From Amanita rubescens (Eukaryota > Basidiomycota > Agaricomycetes > Agaricales > Amanitaceae): DNA of 64,000 nt. This document shows positions 41,930 to 52,110 of the stretch, piece after piece. Position 1 is the stretch's first letter; each line of letters starts with the position of its first letter. Made by a program: the position numbers and the translations under genes. Below the pieces are notes generated by a model. The model was not told where the DNA came from, searched no databases, and saw only the letters and a list, made by a program, of their open reading frames with translations. Location: assembly GCA_015039365.1 (NCBI GenBank), contig WION01000221.1:1-64000 (forward strand). Reading direction: 5' to 3'.

Positions 41930-42940
41930 GGCATCAGTTGTTATGGATTGATTAAGATCCCTATTTGGTAAAGTTCTGCAGGAGGCAGTGGCATCAGCAA
42001 TAAACCCCACCTGTTGGATGGGGAGAAAAAGCTCTTCACTGAAAACCCAGTCAAAGATGTGAGATAGTTGACCAAAAATAATCTCATTGTCACATGTGAC
42101 AAGGCCATTTCCAACGATATGACCCTGGCCCTAATCTCTGCCATCAATAAGTGGATGCTGGATAACTCCCAGCATGGCACATCTGTACTCAACAAGCCCC
42201 CAACACCTGATCTCAAATTCATGTCCATCCTGACCAGAATGGTGATGATAGTGAAATCACAGTGGAGGAGTTCCCCAAAGGCAGATCGATCTATTCCAAC
42301 TTCACCCAGCTTGGAGAGACATTGTCTTCTGGGGAAAAGGTGCAAGCCTTCTACAAAAAAAGGATGAGCCCCTTCCTGATTCCACTATCCTCATTGTCAC
42401 TGTTGTTGATGACAATGCTGACAACATTGCCAGAAAACTCATGAATATTCAAGTCAATTTCTGGGGGGAAGGCAGAATATGCCAGCAGTGGATCCAAAAG
42501 AACCATGTCCCACACTGCAACACCTGCCTCTGATGGGGCCACAGCACCCTTGCTTTTATACAGGAGAGAGAAAGTGCAGAAAGTGGGGGGAGGGCATGTT
42601 GAGAGGAGGCATGAGCAGAATTGCAAGACTTGCAAGAAGGGAAAGGGTGTTAACAGTCCATGCTCCAATGTGCGCAAACTGCAATGGACTGCACTTTGTG
42701 GACTCCAAAAATTGTTCTTTTTGGAATGTGCGATACAGCAGAAATGATAGAGGCCTTGTATATCAAGCTTAAAAAAGAAAGAATGGAAATGTCTAAAGCA
42801 AACAGACTGGCTGGCACCAGGCCCCTCCAAGGGAGTGACAGTCTCTATCTTGGCCCCCACCACTGCCTTGGTGTGGCAAAAGATAGTGCCTTCATCTTCC
42901 TGATTGGCACAGAAGGAAGCCACCATTGCCATCATTGGTA
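41930..42940 (+). pseudogene. broken gag/ORF1-like gene with CCHC-like motifs
   Basis: Shifting plus-strand frames show NNLIVTCDKAISNDMTLALI and INKWMLDNSQHG, then EKVQAFYKKRMSPFL, a C-x2-C-x4-H remnant near 42520, CKTCKKGKG near 42620 and CANCNGLHFVDSKNCSFW near 42670-42720. Cysteine/histidine knuckles near a C-terminus are a feature of gag and of LINE ORF1 proteins. Several stops and shifts break it. It might be the 3' part of the relic ending at 32830. Confidence 0.45.
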
Positions 42941-43386
42941 ATTGGCACAGAAGAACGAAGCCACTGTTGATGATTGGTGCAGAAAAATATGGAGATTGTC
43001 ATGAGGCCATTGTCATTGATCACCACTGCCCATCAGATGGGATTCTGAGGCCAAACAAAGAGAGACTTGGTCTTATAATGTTTTCCCGGGAGTTTTTTTT
43101 CACTGGATGAAATGCTGTTAAGCTATGGCGATTTCCAAGGTGAGTCATCACATTGTCACATTACTTGTTTCTTGGGCTCGTCCTGGTAGCAGTGGACCCT
43201 TGCATTTGCATGAGGGTTTTCATTATCCTATAGTACAAGGTTGTATTATCTTACAGTAAATGATTATAGTACAATAATGCTTGCAGTAGGCATTCAATGG
43301 GGAGGGGTTTGTGTTGGTAACAGCTCAGCTCGGGTCATATAGCTGTGGAGCCGAGCTGAGACAGCTTACATAAGTTACATTTTAGC
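42941..43386. other. no recognisable gene
   Basis: AT-rich sequence with a CAGCTCAGCTCGG...CCGAGCTGAG palindrome at about 43321-43362. It ends with the TSD ATTTTAGC (43379-43386) of the hAT transposon. Confidence 0.5.
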
Positions 43387-43827
43387 TAGTGAATCAAAGT
43401 CCGACTAAGTCTGGTTTTTTTACCTGAAGGTCAAAAAACCGGACTGTAACCGGTCACAGCTTCTCCTGCAAGAAGGAGAGCCGGAATGGAACTGCCTGTG
43501 ACCGGTCTTGTCACCACGGTCACTGACTCTTTACCGACTTTTGACCGGTCTTAGTCAAGACTGGTCACAAACTGCTCATAGTTGGTTTAAACCGACTCAA
43601 ACTGACCATGAAAGATACATTGTATATTATAACTCAAACGATAAGCTAGTACATAGCTAAGGAGAGGACGGTACTAAAGGAGAGCCTACTACTGATATGG
43701 ATAGTTAGTAAATGAGCGTGATTACTATAGTTGTATACCTAGATGCTAGTACGACGGGTCACAGATTAACAATGTACAAGAAAACGGGTATCTAACTTCG
43801 AGTATACTATCGGATGTCCAATGGCAG

Positions 43828-46800
43828 TCAGTCTAACATGAATATGTCACCTTCAGGTTCACCATGTTCACCCATCTCCAATTCAATATCGAGGTTTGCT
43901 TCAGTAATATCTTCATGATATAACTCGTTGTATTGTGTGAGATCAACTTCTTCTTCAATTTCCTCATTCGCTGCTGCAAGGTTGGGGATATCACCACGCC
44001 AGGCAAATTTGAATACTTGAAGTTGTTCAAATTTTTCGGCGCTGAGACGTGCATGCCGGTCAATAGCTGTTTGTTTGGTTGCGGAGAAAAGACGTTCACA
44101 TGGGACCAAAGAAGCCTGGGACGGTAGGTAGTCGAGCGCAATGCGAGCAAGGGTCGGGTACTCTGTGGCATGGTTCTGGGTCATTGTGAGATAAGGAGTA
44201 CTAATGATCATGTATAATGCGACATACCTGCCACCACATTACCACATCTGTTTCAGGCAATACATCTTTTGCAACAACCTTCAAGTAAACCTGGAGCTCT
44301 GATTGCCAAACCTCAGCTTCCTGAGTTTTGTCCTGCAGAGCAAGGTGTTCACGGTGACGGTGGAAATCCTTCAGAAGTTGTCCACGTTTCACAAGGGAGG
44401 GTGGCATGTTGTCAGTCTTGGACTTATCAGCGGTGGTTGATGGACATGGGCACATTTCCCAGTATTGCACCATCTTGATAGCATGTTAACATGATACCAA
44501 ATTAATGAGTACTACTAAGGCTTACCAGGTCTTCAAGTACCTTCCTTGCTTCATCCTTCCAATTCTTCACATTCAAATTGCCCTTAGCATGTTCATCTTC
44601 CTGTTCCTTTGAGCCTCCCCAGTTGAGTGCAATCCAATCGAGTTTGAAATACGGGTGGAGGGCTACCCTATTTTCAGAATGATTGAGACTTGTTATCTTG
44701 GGAATAACATACCTAAATTAATGAGAATCACCAGCTTTAGATCAAATCGGCTGTAATAACCCCGGAGCTTGTCAACACCTGCTTCCAAAGCCTTTACATA
44801 GATGGTGTAGCGGCGATTGGAGATCTTGGTTTCCCATGCAGTCAGAAGTTCTTCAACAGCCAGTAAAACATTGTAGAGAGTGGGGACATTCTCTGATGCG
44901 AATTTGTGTTGGACATTACGAGCATCCTAGATTAAAATTATAGTATCAGTATTACAAAAGAAATGACATAATTAACTGACCTTCAAAATCAGTCGAACGT
45001 CTTCGACACACATGGCCGGAAGGCTGACCAGGGAATCTTTTTGTCAATCCTCCTGTTTGTGCGAATGGTGGTGATTGGACCAAAAAGATCATCTGCGGCC
45101 GCGAGGAATAGACTGATGGGCTGTAATGATGATCTATCAATTTGTTGAGACATTGAGTAGCAGGAAATGAGGTGATACCTGACGAAGTTCAAGTGTGCGC
45201 TTAACCATGCCATAGGCTGTACCCCATCGTGTATTGTTATGAACTTTTCTAGCTTCTTGAATGGAGCTGGCATCTTGCAGCTGGCCTGGAGTTGCTCAAA
45301 GTATTCAATACATTGTCCGGATGCACGGATCTGGGATATTGATTTGATATGATCAGATTTCGGATCTTATGTGCCACTTACCTTGATCGCAATTGTCCAT
45401 ATTGCTGCAATCACATCCAACGATCCTCCAAGCAGGCAATTTTATCAGTAAGGGTTGGGTTGAATTCCCAGATAGCTTGTGCGCTTTCAATGGCTGCAAT
45501 CTTCGTAATAGAACTCATGACGGCAACAGTAGCTAAATTGATGACATGTTCAAGACACCTGGGACAGGAATAAGGTTGTAACTTGTTAAATAATGAAAAC
45601 GACTCACGGTAGCTGGTTTTGCTTGTGATTCCAAAGTATCCCATGCTTCTGATGGATATCACTGACTTTCTCGCACATTGTCAGGTTGTTGGAGGCGTTA
45701 TCAGCGGTCACACGGCCCAACTAATCACAGCAGTTGAGATCTGATCATCGTGAGATGATATGATTATATACCTTTGAGCTTTTGTCGCTCATAATCCCAG
45801 CACGCTGGCAAATTGAAACGAAATAGCAGGCAAGGTTATAACCGGACTGATTGCCCGAGATTGCCTTGAAGCCGATGACAGAGGATCAGAGCTTCCAGCT
45901 GCCATCGTTCACTTCAATCCAATGTCCAGTCATACCGAAGAAGCGTGCCCTCGTTGTGTCAGCAGTCCATGCATCAGCTGTGACAGATATTTATTTGGCC
46001 TGGCACGTCCTAGCAAGCAATAAGATATCTGGAGAGTGGTCAAGATTCAAATCAGCGACTTACCTGAAATGCTGTCCTGATTTGGTCCATGAACGATGTA
46101 TGCGTTATGGAGATAGATGATAACATCGTGCCGACTAGGTAACTCCTTTGGTCTTGTTTTGGGTTGCATCGTGATCAAACAGTTCCTGAACACAGCTTTG
46201 CCCATGAACGCCAGTGCCTTCAACAACTGTCAGTATTCCAATTCCTTCAACTGTCACTACTCATACCTGGTCATCGCAAGCCACGAGCTGTGCCACAGTA
46301 TGCAAAATGGCGTCCTTGGAGAATTTGTTTGGAGCCTTTACCACCTCCAAGACATTATCAAGAGTTGTCCGCTGCCCGCTGATTCTGCCTTCAACATCTT
46401 TTTCCAAAGTTCACGGGGAATACATCAATCTTTGAGTTTGATTCCTTCCTCCTTGCATTTTGTTTTATATATATCGAAATGACAGCGGATATGCACACAG
46501 CAGCTGGAGTTGGACCCCGTGAAAAAAGTATGATGCAGACCTTTCTCTTTAACAAAACGTTTGTCATTTCTGGGAATTGTGAATAGGTAAGTACCAATTT
46601 TGAGGTTTTAACAACCGCTCAAACTTATTGCCACTCTTGAATTGCACCCACTTTTTCTCGGAGAAGACGGTCTGCAAGTCGCATGTGAGCTTGCTCTTTG
46701 TTACAAATGTGTCTGGAAGCTAGAGAATGGCAGGGGTATGGGCAACCCCTCACCCTTCATGGAGGGTTTGGTGGAGGGTAGGGGTAAGGGTTGGAACCTG

Positions 46801-47381
46801 TCTACCCCTCCCAACCCCTGCCTATAAGGACCAACCCTTCATACCCCTGGGACCACAGCCACCAAAGACTTCAAAAAAAAAGTAAACCCTCCACCCCTGT
46901 CCAAGGGTGAGGGTTTTGGGGGGTAAGGGTAAGGGTTGGGCTCTGAAAACCCTGGGGTTACCCCTGCCATTCCCTACTGGAAGCTCAGCATCCAGTTCTT
47001 CCTGCTGGTACGACAGTGAGTGTTGAGCCATTATGTGTGAGGATATAGGCTTACCTCCCTTTCCTCCATTTCGTCGTCATCATCCAACTCAACTATATCC
47101 TTGCTCTCCTCAACATCCTCCTGCTCATTGGTGGTGACCACTTCATCCTCAACCTCAGGTGTGGCTCGTGCCTTCTTTACTGGCTTCACCATGACTGCTT
47201 CCTCTTCAGACTCAGGTTCAGCAACAGACGGCCATTTCCGCTTGTGAGCGGTCACAGTTGTGTGGCCCATAGTGTTCACCTTTGCCTTTGCAGGCACTAA
47301 TGATGACCACTTTCGGGCAGCGGCCTTTGCTGTCGTGCGCATAGCCTTCACCACCCTCTCAGATGACGTGGGGCCAGCCAT
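43828..47381 (-). pseudogene. hAT transposase gene, spliced, interrupted by a 256-bp element
   Basis: The first exon (47381 to about 47055) encodes a basic then acidic N-terminus (MAGPTSSERVV...ELDDDDEMEERE) and ends in a GTAAGC donor. The second is cut by the insertion 46721-46976 between AELP and DTFVTKSK. Next comes a BED-like zinc-finger zone (CVHIRCHFDIYKTKCKEE, about 46440-46530), then the RNase H core with TADTTRARFFGMTGHW (first acidic box, about 45960) and TADNASNN (second, about 45690), NNTRWGTAYGMVKRTLELRQ (about 45180-45230), and the dimerisation block YLPSQASLVPCERLFSATK (about 44060-44130). The family cuts and pastes DNA, leaving 8-bp TSDs. A stop in the exon near 45880, a frameshift near 45020 and the insertion make it inactive as it stands. 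Confidence 0.88.
46721..46976. mobile_element. 256-bp element nested in the hAT transposase exon, TSD CTGGAAGC
   Basis: The ends are TAGAGAATGGCAGGGGTA and TACCCCTGCCATTCCCTA, an 18-bp inverted repeat with one mismatch. CTGGAAGC stands at 46713-46720 and 46977-46984. The interior consists of GGGTAAGGGT and ACCCCTACCC motifs on both arms, so the whole element could fold back. The 8-bp TSD and TAG start fit a hAT miniature element of another family. Confidence 0.93.
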
Positions 47382-47903
47382 AGTAAAGGAGTGTAAGCGA
47401 AAATGAATGAAACGAAGATGAGCAATGAGCAGTGAGGAATCGCATTATTTTAGCAAGTATTTTATACTAATTTCCACGTTTTTCTCCATAGCATACTCAA
47501 TGTCTAACATTTGCCATGCTGTGCCATGCCGCACAGCACCATGTTTCTGTACGTACCATCAACATAAGATGACCCCATCCTCACTTCGATATCCGCACTG
47601 ATTCCCGTGCGTGCCGCTGCATCCTATTACTATTACTTGTGAACCTATTACCGTATGAGTACCCCACGTACCCCAAAGTTGTAACCGGTTCAAAACCGGT
47701 TACTTTCGACTCGTGGTCGACCCCAACCTTAACCAGTCAGCACCGGTTGCAATTGACTTCATAATCTCATAGCCTTTTGAGTGACTGGAGTCGATGACTT
47801 GTTGAGTCGATGAGAACTGGACTTGAAGGGTTCGGTCCTCATTGGTCACTTCCGGTTAAAGTCCAGTTCAGTTCCGACTTTATAGCTGGACTTTCATTCA
47901 CTA

Positions 47904-48424
47904 ATTTTAGCTCTGGCTCCTCGCTCACTTGACCTCCTGCTTTGACTTGCTGCCCCATCTTATCTTCGCTCACACCCTGCCACACCCCACTTGACCCCCT
48001 GCACCAGGTAAGCCTGACACCTGGATTCGACGTTGCTGATCCACTGCCTGATCCATTGCCATCCCACGTCATATATGTGACAAGTGACGTGACCTCTCTT
48101 TGTCTCTCTTTACTCTCTCTTTGGCTTTCTCTTTATCTTCGCTCTAGCATTTGCCTACAACATCCAGCATACTCCCGGAGTCTTGGATAGGTTCTTGACA
48201 TGTCCCCGAGACACACCTGATGACTATGAGATAGCAACCATGACAAGGACAATTTCGACGCATTTTCAGCAAAATTTTGATTTCTCTCCATTGATTTGGA
48301 TGAATCCATAGGACCCTATATAACCTGCTACTGTACAGAGACCATATCCCTGGCCTTGGACCTTGCCATGCAAAGTGGTGGCCCACATCACACAAGTTCT
48401 TAGTGGGATGCTATTAGGTGCTGG
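47904..48424. other. no recognisable gene
   Basis: Pyrimidine-rich; contains one plus-strand copy of the splice-donor-bearing repeat (CACCAGGTAAGCCTGACACC at about 48002-48021) and CTCTCTTTGG-type motifs near 48094-48125. Confidence 0.5.
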
Positions 48425-48714
48425 GGTTGAATATTGAGTGATTAAACATCGGATATCACTCAAATCCTTTATATGTAGTGTTACTATACTATATTCTTTG
48501 TTTTGAGTATAATAAGTTAGTTTGTAGGTGTAGTGATTGTGTCTGGACAAAACACGGTATAGTGGACACCTAAACTCATGCCTGGTGGGATAGGTAGTAA
48601 ATAGAACCAAACAGGCCAGGTTTCCTTACACGTATGGAACTACATGTTGAATATTGAGTGATTAAACATCAGATATCGCTCAAATCCTTTATATTTAGTG
48701 TTAGTAAGTTACTA

Positions 48715-49539
48715 CAGTAGACTCTGTCCTAACCCATGCCCCTCGGTGGCAGCAAAAACCTATGGGTTATGGTGTGTATGGGCTGCGAGAGAGTGGTATT
48801 AAACCTAACCCTAACCCTAGTCTAATGATAACTACGATAACTTTAACTCATCTACATCCACTACAAAGCTTTTGGTGTGAAATAATTGGTGATCTTCATT
48901 GTGGTCAGCATGCAAGCCTCTAGGCATGCTTGGCGCGTGAAGGATGCCAACATGACCTCAAGTTTACATGTAATTGGGTCATCAATACCATCAATGTAGC
49001 ATTTAATGGTAGAAGCTGCACAAAGCACTTCCCAATAAGTAGGGCAAGTTATCAACATCATCCCCACCATCATTAACAGCTTGATCCCTTGCTTCCCATG
49101 CCTTGAGAACTGCCTGGCAGATCTCCTCTTCTGTTGTCTCGTCTATGACTTGAGACTCAGCAGTTCCTAACAGCATTGCACTCTTTAAGCATTCTCCATG
49201 TGGTAAAGCCCTCAATAGCTTCCTCAACATCCAATCTGCTCAGTGCTCCCATTATCAAGAAGGGATGAGACAGGAATGGAGGGCTGGGCCTGGGCCTCTG
49301 AGTTGCATTTAGAAATTGACGAAAAAATCAACTAATTTTCAGGCACATCAATCCTATGTAAACATGATTTGGTGAGATTGAGTAATAATAAGTATGGGTT
49401 ATCACTCCGGATGAGTATGGGTTATGGGTTATGGCATAGTTATGGGTTATGTTAGTGGGACCAACTCAGTTCCTCACAAAGTCTATGGGTTACTGAGATT
49501 ATGGGTTATGACAGCTATGGGTTAGGACAGAGTCTACTG
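48715..49539 (-). mobile_element. internally deleted pogo/Fot-type element, TSD TA
   Basis: A 23-bp perfect terminal inverted repeat begins CAGTAGACTCTGTCCTAACC on each side. TA stands directly outside both ends (48713-48714, 49540-49541), the target used by Tc1/mariner and pogo. At 825 bp it is too short for a full transposase, but it keeps the gene's 3' part. CTATGGGTTATGG motifs near both ends suggest subterminal repeats. Confidence 0.93.
48861..49230 (-). pseudogene. C-terminal remnant of a pogo-type transposase
   Basis: Two overlapping minus-strand frames: 49003-49230 with VIDETTEEEICQAVLKAWEA and NDGGDDVD, and 48861-49073 with AASTIKCYIDGIDDPITCKL and ASFTRQACLEACMLTTMKI ending in TNYFTPKAL. 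This is the acidic tail and the end region seen in fungal pogo/Fot transposases. The helix-turn-helix and DDE core are missing, and the join needs a frameshift. Confidence 0.75.
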
Positions 49540-49550
49540 TATACTATATT

Positions 49551-49837
49551 TGTAAAGTGAGATAGAGGTTGATAGCTTGTATATGTTCGAACGCACAGTG
49601 CACAGGACCAAATGTATTGGGTGAGCTGTGCTAGTGTGTGCGTAGACGAAGTAATAGTGGGCTGATTATGTAATGTGTCAACGTGTGAATATAAAGTCAC
49701 ATGTGACTTGATCTATATACAATATATCTATGGGAGTTGTTCCACAACTCCCCGGTCTTCAGGCTTGGAGATCCTCTGGATCTCCATATCCATGAATATC
49801 CATCTGGGTTCCAGGATGCTCTTGTAGCTTCCTTACA
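49551..49837 (-). mobile_element. solo LTR, 287 bp, TSD ATATT
   Basis: The ends are TGTAAAG and CTTACA; ATATT flanks both sides (49546-49550 and 49838-49842). On the minus strand it starts TGTAAGGAAGCTACAAGAGC, resembling the TGTAACGGGGCTAC start of the 8-kb element's LTR. It has the same hairpin style: GGGAGTTGT/ACAACTCCC (49732-49752) and GGAGATCC/GGATCTCC (49767-49785). The internal region has been lost by LTR recombination. Confidence 0.92.
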
Positions 49838-50302
49838 ATATTCTTTGTTTTGTGTATAATAAGTTAGTTTATAGGTGTAGTGGTTGTGTCTGTGGACAAA
49901 ACACAATATAGTGGACACCTAAACTCACGCCTGATGGGATAGGTAGTAAATAGAACCAAACAGGCCAGGTTTCCTTACATGTAGGGAACTACAGTACCTA
50001 CACTTGGATATAGACTTGATATACTGCTATCAACTGTTATAGACCGCATTTGTGAACGTCTAAAGTATTGAGTCTATCAGAGGTGTCTGAGGGCTAGACA
50101 ACTACTACAGCATTTGTAGTCAGTTGCAACAACACTTGGCACATTTTTAACACTACAGTACCTACACTTGGATATAGACTTGATATAACTGCTACCAACT
50201 GTTATAGACCACATTTGTGAACATCTAAAGCATGTATTAAGTCTATCAGAGAGTTAGATAACTACTACAACATTTGTAGTGAGTTGCAACAACACTTGGC
50301 CC

Positions 50303-51168
50303 TAGTGTTTCCAGGTCCAGTTTGTTAAAAATGTGCAAAGTGTTGATGCAACTCACTACAAATGTTGTAGTAGTTGTCTAGCCCTCTGATAGACTCAATA
50401 CACGCTTTAGACGTTCACAAATGCGGTCTATAACAATTGATAGCAGTGATATTAAGTCTATATCCAAGTGTAGGTACTGTAGTTCCCTACATGTAAGGAA
50501 ACCTGGCCTGTTTGGTTCTATTTACTACCTATCCCATCAGGCGTGAGTTTAGGTGTCCACTATATCGCGTTTTGTCCACAGACACAACCGCTACACCTAT
50601 AAACTAGCTCATTATACACAAAATAAAGAATATAGTATTGTAACACTAAATATAAAGCATTTGAGTGATATCTGATGTTTAATCACTCAATATTCAACAC
50701 AGTTGTGACTGTTTGAAAAGACCGGCAACTGGACCAGTGGTCCTGGTCTTGCTTTGCAAAATATAAAAGACCGGTTTACTAAGACTGGTTGCAACTGGTC
50801 TTTTAAGAGACCAGTCCTAGACCAGTTGGAACTGGTTCCAACCAGTCTTTTACTGGTCTTAACTTGGTCTTGACTAATCTCATGTGCATTCATGATGGGT
50901 CATGGTCCTGTTTTTGTGGATGTGAGGTGAATGTGAGGGTTATTAGGTGGATAGAAGGGGTTGGATGGGTGGATGCATAAAATATCACATGGATGTCATT
51001 GACACTTGGCCTGACAACCAATTCAGAACTGACATCAGACCAGTCTACAACTGGTCCTGACTGGTTTTGGTCTGGTTGCCTGATTTTGCAAAAGTAAAAA
51101 GACTGGTCCTGGTCCAGTCTTTCCAAAAAAGGCAAAAAGACTGGACTGGACCAGACCTGGAAACACTA
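50303..51168. mobile_element. non-autonomous ACCGGT-type hAT element with X inside, TSD CTTGGCCC
   Basis: The left end is TAGTGTTTCCAGGTCCAG; the right end reads CCAGACCTGGAAACACTA. CTTGGCCC occurs at 50295-50302 and 51169-51176. Without the X copy it is about 480 bases, with CTGGTC/ACCAGT motifs and the GGGTGGATGCAT interior shared with the 15672 element. It landed in the outer X. Confidence 0.93.
50326..50699. mobile_element. complete element X, 374 bp, inside the hAT element
   Basis: It starts TAAAAATGTGCAAAGTG and ends CAATATTCAACA, the same length and orientation as 40263-40636. The flanks CAGTTTGT (50318-50325) and CAGTTGTG (50700-50707) are a TSD with a one-base slip. Confidence 0.88.
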
Positions 51169-51184
51169 CTTGGCCCATTTTTTA

Positions 51185-51918
51185 ACAGCTGGAGGGTTGT
51201 TCATGCTGTCTCAGGTGTTATGGGCAAGTGTTATTTTATTTCTGGGATGATTTACAGATTCAAGGGGGGTGTCTACCTCTGACACTAAGTGTACCACTCC
51301 GCTCGAAGGGGTGTGTTGGATTTTGTGTGTTGGGAGTGTTATGGCACACTTCTGACCAGGTATACTTGACAATGTGGGCCACCACTTCGTGTGGCAAGAC
51401 CGAGGCCTACTAGATGTCCAAAACGGTCTGCTTAGCTCTTCTAATATAAATATGTGCAAGATACCAGAGATGGTCCCTATGAGAGGGGGAACCTTCAAAA
51501 TGATTGCTGTTCTCCAATGCTTAACTCTTCTGGATTCAATGTATTCACTCATAAGTCACTATAAATTTGCCAGTCTGAAATTCAGTATGAAGTCTGACAA
51601 TAGTTTGACTCACGATAGGTTGGCTCGTATGGATATCGATAAAGCATCCAATGGAACCTCAAGTCGAGGAGAAGTAGTTTAACGTGAACAGCAGTGCCAG
51701 CGACAGATACGTGTATTGTGATGACTATTGAATGTAAATATCACTGGTGACTGGCATACCATGAATTAGACATAAAACCAGAGTTTCACTGTTTATGGAT
51801 GATCTCGTTGTAAAGGAGTCTATCACTAGTTTTTTTAGCATTGAGCAATCAAAGACATACTGTCTAAGGTTAGGGTTAGGACAGGTGAAAAACGGATGAA
51901 TGGGACTGAGACTACAAT
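51185..51918. other. no recognisable gene
   Basis: Open stretches on both strands (51211-51552 minus, 51374-51682 plus) show no motif I know. A short TTAGGGTTAGG at about 51868-51880 is too short to be a telomeric array. Confidence 0.4.
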
Positions 51919-52110
51919 TAGTGTTTCTATTTCCAGTCCTGCAGGACCAAAAAAGACCGGAACCAGACCAGACCAGGACCGATTTGGACTGGACTGCGGT
52001 CTCAGGTCTTGGCAGGTCCAAGGTCAGTCTGGTTCTGGTCTTTTTAAATTTTTAAAATCAAAAAAACCGCAAAAGACCGGTCCAGACCGGTCTAGACCGC
52101 TCATAGCAAA
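51919..52110. mobile_element. left end of an ACCGGT-type hAT element
   Basis: It begins TAGTGTTTCTATTTCCAGTC and is followed by dense GACCGG and GGTCC motifs up to about 52105. No CACTA right end was found. Confidence 0.6.

Larger units (their letters stand above)
43387..47903 (-). mobile_element. full-length hAT transposon, 4517 bp, perfect TSD ATTTTAGC
   Basis: The left end TAGTGAATCAAAGTCCGAC and the right end CTGGACTTTCATTCACTA are inverted copies. ATTTTAGC flanks it on both sides (43379-43386 and 47904-47911). Both subterminal zones (43430-43600 and 47680-47880) are packed with ACCGGT, GACCGGTC and ACTGGTC motifs, the same signature as the small elements at 2600, 5286, 13490, 15672, 50303, 51919, 54136 and 63497. 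It carries a spliced transposase gene on the minus strand. This is the family's reference copy in the window. Confidence 0.95.
48645..50149. mobile_element. inner copy of element X, carrying a pogo element and a solo LTR
   Basis: It starts TGTTGAATATTGAGTG and ends GGCACATTTTTA. The flanks are GAACTACA (48637-48644) and ACACTACA (50150-50157), a TSD with two changes that falls in GGGAACTACAGTACC of the outer X. Without the pogo element (48715-49539 plus TA) and the solo LTR (49551-49837 plus ATATT) it measures about 386 bases, close to the 374 of clean copies. Confidence 0.88.
48425..51184. mobile_element. outer copy of element X, split by two later insertions
   Basis: The X sequence runs 48425-48644, resumes at 50158-50302 and ends at 51169-51184 (CATTTTTTA). 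Removing the inner X (48645-50149) and the hAT element (50303-51168), each with its TSD, joins the three parts into one X. The outer flanks GGTGCTGG and ACAGCTGG agree at five of eight bases, a worn TSD. Confidence 0.85.

Noticed and set aside
43387..47903. hAT transposon currently able to move itself
   Set aside because: Its transposase has a stop, a probable frameshift and a 256-bp insertion; it could at most be moved in trans.
48803..48821. CCTAACCCTAACCC, and TTAGGGTTAGG at about 51870, as interstitial telomere
   Set aside because: Only about two repeat units each; the first lies inside a pogo element whose subterminal motif is similar (CCTAACCCAT).
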